A DNA stretch of 64,000 nt from Ganoderma boninense (taxonomy: Eukaryota; Basidiomycota; Agaricomycetes; Polyporales; Polyporaceae): positions 2,999,394 to 3,063,393 of the forward strand of contig CM035310.1 in the NCBI GenBank assembly GCA_002900995.3, in the 5' to 3' direction. The notes below the pieces were generated by a model. It was given only the letters and a program-made list of their open reading frames with translations, had not been told where the DNA came from and did no database searches. Positions 12,174-24,400 of this stretch are shown one piece after another. Each line of letters begins with the position of its first letter. Within the stretch, counting starts at the first letter, position 1. The position numbers and the translations under genes were made by a program.

Positions 12174-14215
12174 ATGGACGATATTGCGTGGAAGGTTGCT
12201 CCCCTGGTGTTCCTAGCGGGCGTCCTCGTCCTCCGATGGTACACCCATCCCGTACGCCCTATCTCTCAAATACGTCCGAGTCGTTGCATCGAAAACTCAC
12301 AACCCTCCCAGCTTCGTTCGATACCAACTCTCCTGGGGTCTTCCTTTCCGGGACTGTCGCTGTTTGCCGCCATCCGATTCGCACGCGATCCAAAGCTGCT
12401 CCTGAACGAAGGTTACATCAAGGTAAGCCATTCTCCCTGACTTGATCACCGAGAGAGGCTGACCCTGTATTGTAGCACCAAAATTCCACTTTCAAGCTTC
12501 CCCTCCTGGACAAGTGGGTCGTCGTCGTGTGCGGGACGAAACTCATCGAGGACGTGGGGAAGCGCCCTGACGATGAGTTGTCAGCGTACGATGGGATCCG
12601 AGAGGTCTGCCCTTTCTTCTCGCTCCTGGTCGACCTTCACTTTGACCAGTTTGCTCCAGTTCACTCAGGTCGCATACACGTCTGGGCCGGAGATGCTAGC
12701 GGACTCTGGCCATGAATCTCGAACGATCATCAAGGAGAACCTTACTCGTGGCATGCCGATCTTGGCACCCAAAATCGCCGATGAACTCGAGTGCGTGCTT
12801 CAGGAGTGCATCCGTTCTGAAGGCGACGGTATGCGAGTTTATCCGTGATTGAAGACCGCCCAGCTGACGCACCGGCATGTAGCAGATTGGGCAAGTTTGA
12901 ATCCTTGGGACCTCACGAAACACGTTCTCGCGCGAACGACTAGTCGCGTATTCGTCGGTCTTCCACTTTGTGCGTCCGTCGAATAAGAGTTGGTATTTGG
13001 GCGACTGACATTGTGCTTCTTTTAGGTCGCGATGAGCGATACTTGTCCATCGTCCACAAGCATGTGAAGGACTTCATGGATACGATATTAGCCATGAATC
13101 TAATCCCAACGTTCCTGAAACCGTAAGTGGGATCGCCGTGCCGATAATAACTATCGTGCTGAGTTATTTGAGATAGGATTCTCGGACCGAGAGTGAGCAA
13201 AGTTCGCATCAACGTACAGCTCGCGCTCTCGATCTTGCGGCCTATCATCGAGAAGCGCAAGGCCGTCATGAAGGAGTCTGGGGGCGACTGGCCCAACAAA
13301 CCGGTACGCCCGCACAGCTTCGCGTCAGATTGTGTCGTTCACCCTGTCCTTCTCTTCTTTAGAACGACATGCTGCAGTGGATTCTGGACAGGGCGGTGGC
13401 TCGGGAAAACTCCGACGAATATGTCGTCGAACGGCTCCTGGGATCCAACTTCGCGGCCATCAACTCCGCCGCGAACGTCCTGACGAATGCGCTGTGCCGC
13501 CTCGCGACCTCGCCTGAGACTGCAGCCCTCCTCCGCGAAGAGAGCGAGGCTCTGGTCGCGGAGGGGGGCTGGACCGCCGGGGCGATCAGCAAGATGTCGA
13601 GGCTCGACAGCTTCCTCAAGGAGACCCAGCGGTTCACGGGGGTGGCACTCGGTAAGCACCCGTGCCCAGTCTTCACATTCACGAGGCTCACTTACTGCAA
13701 TGTATGCTGCGGTTTTGTAATTCGGTAGCATCGATGATGAAGAAGGCGATGAAAGACGTGTTGCTGAGCGACGGGACATTCGTCCCGAAGGGCACGATCC
13801 TCCTCACCGCGCACAGCCCGGTGCACCGGGACGAGAGGTACTATCCCGACCCCGACGTCTTCGACCCCTTCCGGTTCTCGCGCGAGCGCGAGCGCGACGG
13901 AGACGCCGTCAAGCACCAGTTCACGACGTCTTCGGCGACGTACCTCCCCTGGGGATACGGCCCGCACTCCTGGTACGTGCCTCAAATCGCTCAAATGCGG
14001 ATCGTGTGCTGCTGGCTGAGTAGTGCGGTTTGTGCGGTAGCCCGGGGCGTTTCTTCGTGGTCATGGAGATGAAGATGATATTGGCGCACATTGTCGTCCA
14101 CTACGACTTGAAGCTCGGCGGCGACGGCAGCCCGCCGAAGGAGACTTGTATGGGATTCGCCGTCGCCGCTCCCCGCGACGCCGTGTTGTTGTTCAGGAAG
14201 CGAAAGTCAGGCTAG
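12174..14215 (+). CDS. Cytochrome P450 monooxygenase (ent-kaurene oxidase/CYP512-like)
   Basis: ER-anchored haem monooxygenase of about 499 residues in ten exons. Order: an N-terminal membrane anchor (APLVFLAGVLVL), LRSIPTLLGSS, GLPLCRDERYL, the I-helix region GSNFAAINSAANVL, the K-helix FLKETQR (ExxR), FDPFRFS, and the haem loop PWGYGPHSCPGRFF. The haem Cys codon is split: TG ends one exon at about 13973 and C begins the next at about 14040. The sequence resembles the large basidiomycete group annotated as ent-kaurene oxidase/CYP512, members of which oxidise terpenoids in Ganoderma (family knowledge). Two residues are odd: W replaces the first F of the haem motif, and the I-helix lacks the usual acid/alcohol pair. 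Substrate is unknown. It lies tail-to-tail with the ERG27-like gene at 14839-16469. Confidence 0.9.
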
Positions 14216-14838
14216 CTGTCGCATTCAACTTTGTGACGACTTGGGCATGGACAATGATAATTAGTCCGGAAATCCATGTATTCGCCCTATCCCCTCCTCC
14301 TCGCATCCGCTTCCTCTTCCTCTAGAACGGTCTTCTGGAACATATAACACCAACAAATGTGTATGTGTACGTGTATGTGGACTTGATGTGGACAGCAATC
14401 TTGTCAACACCATCATGATTTATTATTGTTGAACACTGTCCACCGACTACTTGCACAGCAGCCGAATTCCATAATGTCTGAGACTTCCCTTGTGCGAGAC
14501 CGCTTAATGTTGCAATCGAGACTCAAGCTGCTACTAGAATCGTCTGGAGGCCTCCCGAATAGCTGACTGCATGTTCATCTCTCTCCGGAACGCCATTGCA
14601 TTTGTTCCACACCGCCTGATTGCGTACCTCGGGGACACGGAATGTAGGTTCTTCTTACCCCCATGTACCTTCAGGCACCTGCAACTGCGCAATCGAGATC
14701 GGCTCATCTGCTGAAATTAAAACGGCACAGGAGTTTGAGAAGGTCACGCGGGAGGGAGTGAAGCGGAGGCTTCTGTGATTGCAACACATAACATGTAACG
14801 CGCAAGAACAATCAGCAATCCTCCGCAGCGCCATGTCC
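14216..14838. other. Convergent intergenic region
   Basis: This 623 bp separates the stop codons of the P450 and the ERG27-like gene on the opposite strand. It contains a short TGTATGTGTACGTGTATGTG-type simple repeat near 14357. No gene was recognised; both terminators should lie here. Confidence 0.45.
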
Positions 14839-16469
14839 TCAAGAAGAAGTAGCTGGAGCTTCCGGCATCGCCGCGAGGAACGTCGTGTACAGGCGTTCGT
14901 ACTTGTCCAGCAGCTCCCTGCCGATGTCCGGGTGCTCCTCCCACACGGGCACGGCCGTGATGCCAGGGTACTCGTTTCCCCAGCGGTCCGACCGCGAGCC
15001 GAAACGCAGGCTCTGCACGGCATCGGTCTGGAGGTTGTGGTACAGGTGCCACGGCGGGTACTTCGTGTGCGTCGGGAGGATATCTCGCGCTGTGTGCGCG
15101 GTCGGGATCGCGTCCAAGGGCACGAGCGCGAGGTGCACTGTCGCCACGGCGGCGTTGTACACGGACATGTGGACGTGCTTGCATCCGAGAAGGCGAGTCT
15201 GAGCGAGAGCCGAGGGGGTCAGACCGACCAACGGATCCTGCGAGGGAAGGATGACTCACGAGCCAGAAGACCGCCGTCGTGCCCGCTCTGTAGCCGGGGA
15301 GCTTAATGCCGAGCAGGGTCATCATGTTCGTCGGGACGACGCCGGGGCTCGAGATCAAGTGGTGCACCTCGCCGTCGGTGGAGACGAAGTCCGGCGGCGG
15401 CGACTGGAGGCTTCCCTCGCGCGCTTGGGTGCCCAGGTGCTCGAGCTCGGCGGCGATGGACTCGGTTTGGAACTTGGCGCCCTCGTAGGAGTGCCGGGTC
15501 TTCGTGAGCTGCCAGTCGTCGGCGGGGTCGAAGGACGGCATCGCGTCCATGGACGACATCCATATCACACGCGCGGGCCGCCCAGAGGTCCGCGCGTAGG
15601 CAGCGAGGAGGGGCTGTAGCGAGCGGTACTGGTGTGGCGGCGGTGATAATCAGCATTCTATTCGGGGCGCTGATAGAAAGAAAATATGAGGCCTACTACG
15701 CAGTAATGGCCGAACACATTACACTGCCAGGCGTATCCCAGGTTGTCCTTGCTCAGTACTCCCGTCTTCTGGATGTTGGCGCGCGGGTGCGTCACGGTGA
15801 GGGTTGGGTAGCGCATAAGGTCGTACTGGTAGAGTAGGTAATCGAAGTGGCTGTACGTCGCGGTGCCAGCATTCAATACGAGATGGGAGATGTTGCTGTA
15901 TCTGTGCAAAAGAATATTAATATTGAGCTCGTGCGACGCGCTCCGTGGAGAACAGCAAATGACTCGGATGAGGGCTCACTTCCTCGCCACATTCCTCCCG
16001 AAATCCAGCACGCTCTCCATGGACGCCAGGTCGAGGATCTCTACCTCTAGTTTTAAACCGGACCGGAATGCGGTTGCATACTGGTATGCTTCGGAACCAG
16101 GTAGAAGGGTGGCGATGTGCTTGTCCAGAAGCCCGTACAACTTCGTACGCGCGCTCTCAGCGCGGGCAGCGTCACGGCATGCCATGATGATGGTCAGGTC
16201 CCCACCAAATGTGGGCTTGTCCTCGCTAGACGAAGAGGGTCTCTGTGTATTAGCATGAGTATTCGAAGCTGAGGCATCGCTGGGCACAAAATATGGCCGT
16301 GCGTCGGGGGGACTGAGGGCAGAAAGTTGGACGAGGAGTCGGTGGCAAACTCCGAATCCAACTCCGCTGCGGAGGTTCGGGCTCAGCACGTACGTTGGGG
16401 CCAGCGGAGATGGATGAGAGACTCGTACCTGTTTGCTCCGGTCACGACGACGACAAGCCTTTGGGCCAT
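14839..16469 (-). CDS. 3-keto-steroid reductase-like SDR (ERG27 family), B type, copy 1
   Basis: Exons 16429-16469, 15980-16366, 15697-15901, 15260-15628 and 14839-15198 give 453 residues in phase. Exons 1 and 3 are 41 and 205 nt, the same as in every other intact ERG27-like gene here. Motifs: TGANSGVGFG, IIMACRDAARA, LNAGTATYSH, VLSKDNLGYAWQCNVFGHYCV, IWMSSMDAMPS, catalytic Y-EGA-K, ISSPGVVPTNM. The catalytic context is closer to yeast Erg27 (SYEGSK) than the A type (YQASK). An insert of about 25 low-complexity residues (T, S and N rich, around residues 40-65) follows the first helix. The product is a predicted NADPH-dependent 3-ketosteroid reductase at the ER. It is mirrored by the gene at 62083-63634 (about 61% identical over exon 3). 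Confidence 0.88.
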
Positions 16470-19313
16470 CGGCGACAAGCTTCAAGATGGAGGACGAGGT
16501 ATAGAACCTGTAAAAGGTGCTATGGACTGTCTGGTGATCCATGCTTCCCACAACTATCGCCCAAACCGCCTTCCGGAGGCTTGGATTCCCCTTTCTGAGT
16601 CTCCTCCCACGGCCGCTGTGGTCATGGCGGTGGGTCTTAACCGCGTTTCTATCGTGCCTCGACCATCTGACCCCTGCTGTGCCATCTGAATAGACACTTC
16701 CGTGTGTTCGTGCGGGGAACATCACCGGCGGAACTGTCAACTTGGGCCATGCCTGCCCAGAAAGTGCGTCCCATCAATCGGTTTTCAGGTTGTTTGGTCT
16801 GGGACTTGTCTGGGACACTCACTACATCTTCCAGGGCCGTTCCCGGATGATGCCAGGTAACGTAATCCCGCGCCGCCCTTCGTCGCTGTCATCCATCATG
16901 CTTCCCCACAATCCGGTCTCGTCAACCGCGCGAAGGCTGGACCGCTGTTTCAGGTATGCACGTGTCTTGTAGGAGCTCGGGGGAGGGGGAAGGCTGGGCA
17001 GGGTTTGATTGTGGAGGAGTGTCGTGTAAACTCCTCATCGTGGCGGCGAACGGGTGTGTGTTCCTTGTCCGCTCATCCCCCGAGCCTTGTCCATCCTGAT
17101 CGAAGCAGATCCACACCGCGCCCGCGCCACCCTCGAATAAAGCAGGAAGACGACCTTCAAAACGTACCCGAGAGATCCGGGGCGCTATGCTGCGCGAGTC
17201 TTCCTCCCCGGCGCGGACGGACTCCATGGACCGTGAGGCGTCCATCCAGGACAATTTCATTTTGACACGTTGAGTTGCAGAAGAGAAGAGCGTCGTATCA
17301 GGTCGTATCAGGCATTTGTGCTCAGCGGCACGCCTGCTGTTCACCTGGGCCACCGCTTCCCACACCACTGACGGGAGGTAAGCACGCGCTGATTCCTGCC
17401 GATTCTGAGACCACCCGAGGCGAGTCGCCGCTATTACCCTCTTCGTGTTGAAACCTTCCGTTCTCCCTCGCGGGACCCGCACTTGCACCCAGTCCGTTGT
17501 TTCGAGTAGCGTGCGGATGCGTCTGCATTTATCGTGCTGTCCCAGCAATGCGCTGCATGCCTACGCCAACTATGTTCCTTCGAAACGTGGGTACGTTTTC
17601 AGCCGTCTGACTTTCGCCACAGCTCACAAGTACACGCTACAGTTGACCATAGAGGGACGTACGCCATCAGGAGCAGGGAAGGATTCCTTTGCCGATGCCC
17701 TCTATATTCTTGCGGCCGTTGGCGTTTTGCTCTTGCTAGCATTGATACCCACCAATCTACCGCAAGCCACCTGGGATGCGTGCATAGATGCTTATGGCCC
17801 GGTTTCTGAGGCGACGCCCCCGGCAGAGAGCACGAGCGGGCGGTCGGGCGTCGTGCATATAGCCAAGGATTGTGCTGCCAAGTCGTTCAATAGCTTGTGA
17901 GTAACTTGGAGGATCTACTTCATATTTCCATCTGCGTCTCTAATGTTGCTTCTGCATAGCTCCTCACTTCTCCTGATGCTATCGACCATCTGGCAATTCG
18001 GTGTATTTCAGGACAGAGCTACACCTGTGACGCGTGGTACTGCTTTTAGAACCTCTGAGGGCTTTTTGCGCTAAGAATCACGTCGAACCAGCCTCCCATA
18101 TTCGCGTGTTTTTGCTACTAGCGGTTCCCGGACTACAGTGGAGACGGCCTCTTCGCCGCATTGTTGAGTTGCGTGACGCATATGATAGATGTAGTCATGC
18201 TGGTGTTCGGAGACACACAGTTGAGGAGCGAGACATGGGGTTGAGATAATGGCTCAGCGCATTAATGTGTGTGCATGGACGGTCGTAAATGTGGCGCAGG
18301 GCGGGGGTAAACATGTTGTCGCCACAATCCACCTAATCAGGGTCCACTCCATTCAATTCTCCGCCGCTGATATCTTCGTGTGCGACGAAGGTAGCCTTCA
18401 AACGGCGCATTGCGAACTGAACAGTCCGACGATTTCGGGGAATTCGGCCCAGTCTCACCTGTTGGCGGGGCCAGAGCCTTAGCGGGGTCCCAAGTGAGCT
18501 TCACAGTAATGTTTTCATTTGGCCCTTGTGCCCTTACTGTCTTAACCTTGATCGCAGCTTTTATTCTGGAGCTGAGAGTCATGAGATATCGACTGGAGCT
18601 CAAAGACGAAGGCACACGTCAGGTCAGGTCTCACCTGTTCGTCTTTCTGCCACAGACGTCGACGAACAAGGCCTAACTTAAAATGGTACCTGCCCTATGC
18701 CGTTGTCCCGCCCACAGGTACTCTTCCGGTGCGTCCAGCACTCCGAATTTTCCATGTGTTAGCATACCGCTAGTACTCACGCTCCGTGGCGGCAGCTCTT
18801 CAGTCGTAGGCCTCGCCCTGGCCATGAACAGTCATTTCAGGAAAAGCGGTGAGGATCAGTGTCCGCTCGTTCAATAACCACCTAATCTGTTCTTTGATGT
18901 AGGCTCGGCAAAGTCTCACCAAGAGAACGACATAGCCGGCGGCTCAAACTTCGTCAGCCTTACGTACCTGCCCCGCCCTTGGGTCTCATTGCTTTGAGTC
19001 TATTCCAGATGATGTCTGCATCACAAGCGATTTGTATTACATGTCCCCCACTCCCTGTGGGCGATGCGCCATCATGGATCTTGTGACACCGCAGAGCCCG
19101 CCGCGAGCGGTCGAGAAGGATTGAAGCGCCGTGTAAACCAACACCACATACCTCCCCGCCTGGCCCGCCCCTCATCAAGAACCCTGACATGCCGCCAGGT
19201 CCAGGATCGTGGATTGACGGATTGACGATAGGAGGTTATGGTATGGGCGTAATATTGTCAATCCGTTCACGCTATATCGGATCGCTCATCGCAGTGCAGT
19301 CCCATTGTCCCCC
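16470..19313. other. 2.8 kb with two unassigned membrane-like open segments
   Basis: This region lies between two divergent genes. Two plus-strand segments look more protein-like than the rest: 17445-17900 ends in a hydrophobic stretch (YILAAVGVLLLLALIP), and 18410-18676 has ALTVLTLIAAFILEL followed by a charged helix (RYRLELKDEGTRQ). I do not recognise either one, could not join them into a gene, and they may be relics. A 208-codon minus-strand frame at 16922-17548 has no family resemblance. Confidence 0.3.
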
Positions 19314-20604
19314 ATGTCGTCGTCCATGTCAGCGCCAAGCAGCATGAACGGCACCGCACCCGCGTCCGCGAGCAGCGCAGCCGCCATAACGGCGGAGGAG
19401 GCTGCTGCACTCAACGGCGCGATGGACATGCTGCTCCTCTCCGCGATGTGCACGGGGATCCTCATCCCCATCAGCATCGCGCTCTTCTTCTCGTTCTCGC
19501 GCCTCTGGCGCACGCCCGTCTTCATCCTCAACGTCTTCGCGCTCGCGCTCGGCTTCGCGTATGGCGGCCTGACGATCAACTATCTGGTGAGTTCTCTACG
19601 ACGCTACCTGGTTTTCTAGTCGTGCAAATGCTCATTGCGCGGACGTTTTTGGTTCCACAGAAGGGCGCGTTCTCTGGCCAGATCCCCAGCGCACGCTTCA
19701 CCCTGGCGTTCTCCGCCATGTGTTTCTGCATCCCCGTTTGCGTGCAGGCGATCCTGTTCATTCGGGTCCTCGCAGTCTACCCTCCCCGGACGCTGACCTG
19801 GAAACGCAACCTGCTCATCTACGGTCTCTTCGCGGCGCTCTTCATCACCCGGCTCGTAAACATGGCCATCTACCTCACCAAGGTGGCCCGGCGGATTAAC
19901 GAGACGGGCGCGGACTCAATCGCCATCTCGGTGTACGAGGTGAACCTTCCGAACGGAAAGCTGGAGTGGATCTTGCAGTCGGTCAATGATCTGTGAGTCT
20001 GCAGAGTTCAACTGTACACACCGTCATCACATTGAACTGACTATTGTGTTAGTTATGCGTCGACCCTGTTCCTTCTCAGACTTAACAAAGCCCGCGCGTT
20101 TAGGAGCAAGGACTCCGGAGCAGTACTCAGTGTATTCTCCAACGGCACCCGCAGTGCGTACATCCTCCCTCTATTTTTCTCGCGGTGCACATCCACTTAT
20201 CCCCCCCCCTCCCCCGCACGACGCACCGCGCAGGCTCGTACTCGGAGCGGCTGAAGGCGCTCTTCTGGATCGCGGTCTTCAACTTCGTCTTCCCGGTGGT
20301 CATCAACGTCGTGATCGTGATCATGGCGTTCCGCGAGCCGAACGTGCTCCGCACGTCCGACTTCATCGAGCTCAACAACTTCGTCGAGATCATCTGCGTC
20401 CTCCTCGCCACCGTCTGGTGCACGGGCACGTACTGGGACCACGCGCCCGCGCCGAGCGTCGCGAGCAACCTCCCGCTTGCGTTCTCGGGCGGCAGCTCGG
20501 GGACGACCGAGTCCCTCGCGTCTGCGAAGTTTGCGAGGAGGAGCTTTACGGACTCGCAGTGCCACGAGCCGTCTAATGTCGAGATGGTGCGCATCCCGCA
20601 CTAG
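19314..20604 (+). CDS. Seven-transmembrane (GPCR-like) protein, copy 1
   Basis: Exons 19314-19586, 19661-19992, 20053-20153 and 20234-20604 give 358 residues in phase. Seven hydrophobic segments are visible: MLLLSAMCTGILIPISIALF, the PVFILN helix, RFTLAFSAMCFCIPVC onward, NLLIYGLFAALFI, a short YASTLFLL segment, FWIAVFNFVFPVVIN, and LNNFVEIICVLLATVW. The N-terminus is short, Ser/Ala rich and lacks a signal peptide, with NGT as a possible glycosylation site. The topology is that of a fungal 7TM receptor, but I do not recognise it as Ste2, Ste3 or Pth11. The paralogue at 58431-59618 has exon 2 of exactly the same length (332 nt). The C-terminal tail is Ser-rich and could be phosphorylated. The ligand is unknown. 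Confidence 0.75.
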
Positions 20605-20990
20605 GCGGGGGAGGGAGGGGTGGATGGGAGAGGACATCATGTTGTACGGCTGGCAGTTCATGTTCTGGTATTCACGGACTCGGCTTGCGTGTCTCAGTAG
20701 GGCCCTTGGTACGTTTGTTATGCATGTTGTATTTATCGTCGGACTCCATGGACATTAAAATGTAACTATGTGCCCTCCCAAAGTGCTACCACTTCAAATG
20801 TCGCTTCTGTATTGCGGCAATAAAGACAATGAATACAGGCGAGGTGGAGATGACGATAGAGTACAATCGGATACATATACACCCGTGATACACGCATACA
20901 CAGTTACTCTGTACACAACACGGCAGAAAGCGTCCACATAAATATAATATAACCGGGCGTTCGAATACTTCGTCAGTTCCGAGTTCCGAG
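20605..20990. other. Convergent intergenic region
   Basis: 386 bp between the 7TM stop and the stop of the 70-aa gene on the other strand. A/T-rich stretches around 20755-20800 and 20940-20955 fit overlapping 3' ends. No gene was seen. Confidence 0.4.
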
Positions 20991-21262
20991 TCACACACCC
21001 CACTTCTCAGCGGCAGGGCCGCCGTCCGCGAACACGATCGACGCGACGTCCTTGCAGCGTCCAAGGAAGTCCTCCACGCTGCGAATGACTCCCTCTGCAC
21101 CCTTCGCAGCGATGTTTCCAGAGGTCGAAACTACCGAGCGTGCTGCTCCAGCCATGGCGTACGAAATTACTCGGAAGATGCGGGTTGTGAGAGAACCTTG
21201 GGTGTAGTGCTCAGCACCGAGAGTTCACAAGGGCCCTGGACGAGGGAGATCGTACTTGACAT
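20991..21262 (-). CDS. Small conserved 70-aa protein, copy 1 (two exons)
   Basis: Exon 1 is only 7 nt (ATGTCAA, 21256-21262). A 59-bp intron (GTACGA to CCCAAG, 21197-21255) separates it from exon 2 (20991-21196, 206 nt), which ends in TGA. The predicted protein starts MSSSLTTRIF and ends GGPAAEKWGV. The copy at 60921-61198 has identical exon lengths, an intron at the same place and a gap-free 70-residue alignment with about 45 identities; the last 23 residues (GRCKD-x-ASIVFA-x-GGPAAEKWGV) are nearly invariant. There is no obvious signal peptide, membrane helix or CAAX box. I do not know the family. Its neighbour in both places is a 7TM gene, which may only reflect joint duplication. Confidence 0.7.
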
Positions 21263-24200
21263 GGGTTCAGTTGTGGATCGGCCTCAGGCGGGCAGTTGTA
21301 CTTGCCTGAGGCTCTGTAGACGCTCTGCCTTGTCGAGGTTGTGCTTGGCGGAAGAAATGAGAGCACGGAGTCGTATTCTACGTGGGGGGGAATGATCAGC
21401 TTTGCGGGGGAGAAATAGCACGATGCGTACGCACTCACATTCAGGGAATGCGTGGAGAGGTGCGGGGAACGTTTATACGGGGACAGGGTATGCAGGGTGC
21501 TCTTCTCGAGGAGAGGGTTGGGACCTTCAGGCACGTATATGTAAAACGAATGAGGACAGCGAAAGACCGACGAGAAACGTTTTGCCAAGCGGAGAGAAAG
21601 CAGGCGCGGGATCACCGCAGAGCCATGAGCGCGACAGCTGTGATCCATGCCATTCCGCAGCGAGCACCATTGTACTTCGATCGAGGGCGGTGTGGGCATT
21701 TTCAAGGCCCAATATCTGCCGCCCTTCGACCTGGAGGTACTTACCATACTTGGGTGATTCACGAGTTCATCCACATCGGCATTCTCCATAGGTCGAGGCT
21801 AGGTCCTGACGGTAGCATCTCCTCTCGCTCTCATCCGGAAGGAATGGGCCACAGGGTAGATTCCGAATATCGTGGAACGGCATATCAGAGTCCACAGTTT
21901 ACCGCCTTCGAGCTCTCTGGGCTTTATGATAGCTCTAGGATCGGATTTCAGTCGCAAAAGAGCTTCGATATTTAATGAAAACGGGAGGCGCAGCTACTCT
22001 GGACTGCATCCTGATCCCCCTGTGACTGAGATGCTGGCAGCGTTATGCAAGGTTGCGCTTCAATACCCTCAGTGCAGACGAAGAACCTACCAGCAAGGCG
22101 TATGTGTCTTGACTTCAATGTGGAAGCTCCCTCACCGCTTGGAATCGGCTCCAATGTAATAGATGGCTGAATTTGTGCCGTCATTCTTCGTTCGAGACCA
22201 ATTTGAAAACGTTAGTATTTGAAGCCCTTTCTCAGCCTGGTCTGTGGGAGTGGAATGACGGGGCTTCAAAAGTGCAGAGCTGTCAATTGGCGTTAGAGAT
22301 GGTAGAAAGACACGAACTATGCATAGCAAAGAGGTTGAGCTGGACGACAACCGTGTCATTGTCAGGATAGCGCAATGCGTCCTACCTAATCCGAGTCACT
22401 CAAGCTCAGGCATCTCGGATGTCGACGACGGACGGTGAAATGTAAGCGACCCACTCTGCTGGCCGTACTCAAGAGGATAATAATACCGACGTTATTCAAT
22501 TTATACCCCCCTCTGCAGGTGTGTATGCTTGAATAGGAAGCAAAGGAGAACGGTACTGAGCAGCCCTGAGTCCCACCAGCGGCCTGGACTCGATTACAAA
22601 GCTGGATTACAAACTCCCGTAGGGCGATAATCACGTGATACGTTATCGCGTTTAGAACTTCGCGTGATTAATTCCCAGGGGTGTACCCACTCCAGGTTCG
22701 AGCGAGTTAGCTAAGTTGCCCCTGCGTCTTGCATCCTCCGAGCTCCAACTGCAGCACGGGCTGTCGGCTGTTCGTGGCTGGGGATTGGTGGTGTCCGCTA
22801 GTGGGTCAGTTGTATAACGCCGCATTGCCGTGGTCTGCGGCACGGGTCTTCAACCGACCTCCGTGTCCGAGGATTGCACACAGCCGTGTTTGCACAGTGC
22901 CTCCTTCCCGCCTTGGGCCAAGGGGTGGCACTCCATGTTCTGTCAATGTACGTTTTCTTTCGTGCCGTCCTATTGCGTTCTCACCCTCTTCACCCTCGAG
23001 ATGCAGGTACCCCTACTTAGCCCTTGCACAGAGGATGTCCGAAGCCACTCTCCCGAACTCGTCCTCTCCTGTCAAGTAGCCGCTCCTCTTGCAACCCTTC
23101 CCATCAACCTCTTCGCATCTCCACTCATGCGCTATGCTGCGTTTCTCCCTGAATCCCATAACGCTAGCCCAACATTTGACAGCCTCCGTCCACAACAGGA
23201 CTTGCGAAGAGTCCATCCGGGGCCTCATCCTCATCACAAACCGTGAGTCCCTTCTCTTATCGTTTCGTTTTGAAGAAGAGAAGGGCCGGATGGATCGGAA
23301 CTCTCTCACCGGCTCGATGTTGTCGCAGGGAAGGAGAGTGCAAGCATCGAGAGAGCTGGATTGAAGATGTGTCAGAATGGGGTAACACGGTATGTCCTCT
23401 GTATCCATCACATCCTGGAGGTTCTTGGGTCCCCATCGGGTACACTCCCGTGAAGCGTGCTCCATGGATAATCTCCTCATACCCTTCTTCACACTGGGCT
23501 GCTGTTCACAGTTGTCATACTCCGCCCCTGCATGTATGCGCTGACCTGGATCTCCATTTGCTCTCTACCTGTCTCTCTGGCACTCTCCCAGAGCGAGTAG
23601 GATGTAGACGACCGGACGCCCCGCTGCTCGTTGGACTTCTCAAGCGACTCATGCTGCGTCTCGACCTCCCATGCCATCCTGTCGTGCGTTCTCTTGTTCG
23701 TCGTCTCGGGCTGGAACCTTATGCGCAGCTTCGATGCACGATCGTCAGCAAGGCTTCACCTCCACCACTGACTTCTCCTGGTTGCGAGACGAGACGACGC
23801 TCCGATTTGCAGATACCATTTTTGGATGAGTACTCCTGCGCTCGCCGCGTTGTCTGATTGTGTAGACGAGGGGCGGACGGTCTTTGGGTGTACGAAGTTC
23901 GCCCAGAATGTAGTCCGCGGGCGGGACAACACGTTCCCGGAGATATCCTTGTGTACTGTTGACGCGAATGTCCTTGACCGTCCACTCGGTGCTATGGCGA
24001 GAGATTACGGTTTGGAGGCATGACATCGCCTGCGCCGCCATATGCTTGAGGACTTCTGTTTGAGAGCGATCGACTATGGGCGAATGTTTGCTCTTTGCTC
24101 ACAGGTCCGGGTGGTTTCGGGGATTTACTCACCCTCGGCATAGTCTGTCTGCTGTAGGCCCGATAGGCCAGTACTGTCGGACGTACTGCTTGATCTGTTT

Positions 24201-24400
24201 TCGAGTCGCGCGGATGCAATGGCAATGGACCCTTTTCGCTCCAAACTGCAGGTGCGCCGAGGAGACGTCCTTGAGATGGTGTAGGTCTCAACAATATGTT
24301 TGTCATCCACGCAGGCCTTGGTCTTCAGCGTCGTCTCGTCATCTTGCTACCTTTATTACCCCTCGGAAGTTGCGAAAAACTGACAATTTGCTCCCTTGTA
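21263..24400. other. 3.1 kb with no recognised gene
   Basis: Frames at 23013-23492 (-), 22830-23246 (+) and 23243-23857 (+) are the longest, but they overlap on opposite strands and match nothing I recognise. A plus-strand stretch near 23128-23242 (MLRFSLNPITLAQHL onward) ends at a GTGAGT and could be an exon of an unknown or decayed gene. The mirrored interval in the other arm (57163-58430) is much shorter. Confidence 0.3.

Noticed and set aside
19314..21262. Mating-type B locus (receptor plus pheromone precursor)
   Set aside because: The 7TM protein is not recognisably Ste3-like and the 70-aa product lacks a CAAX end, so the two defining features are missing.
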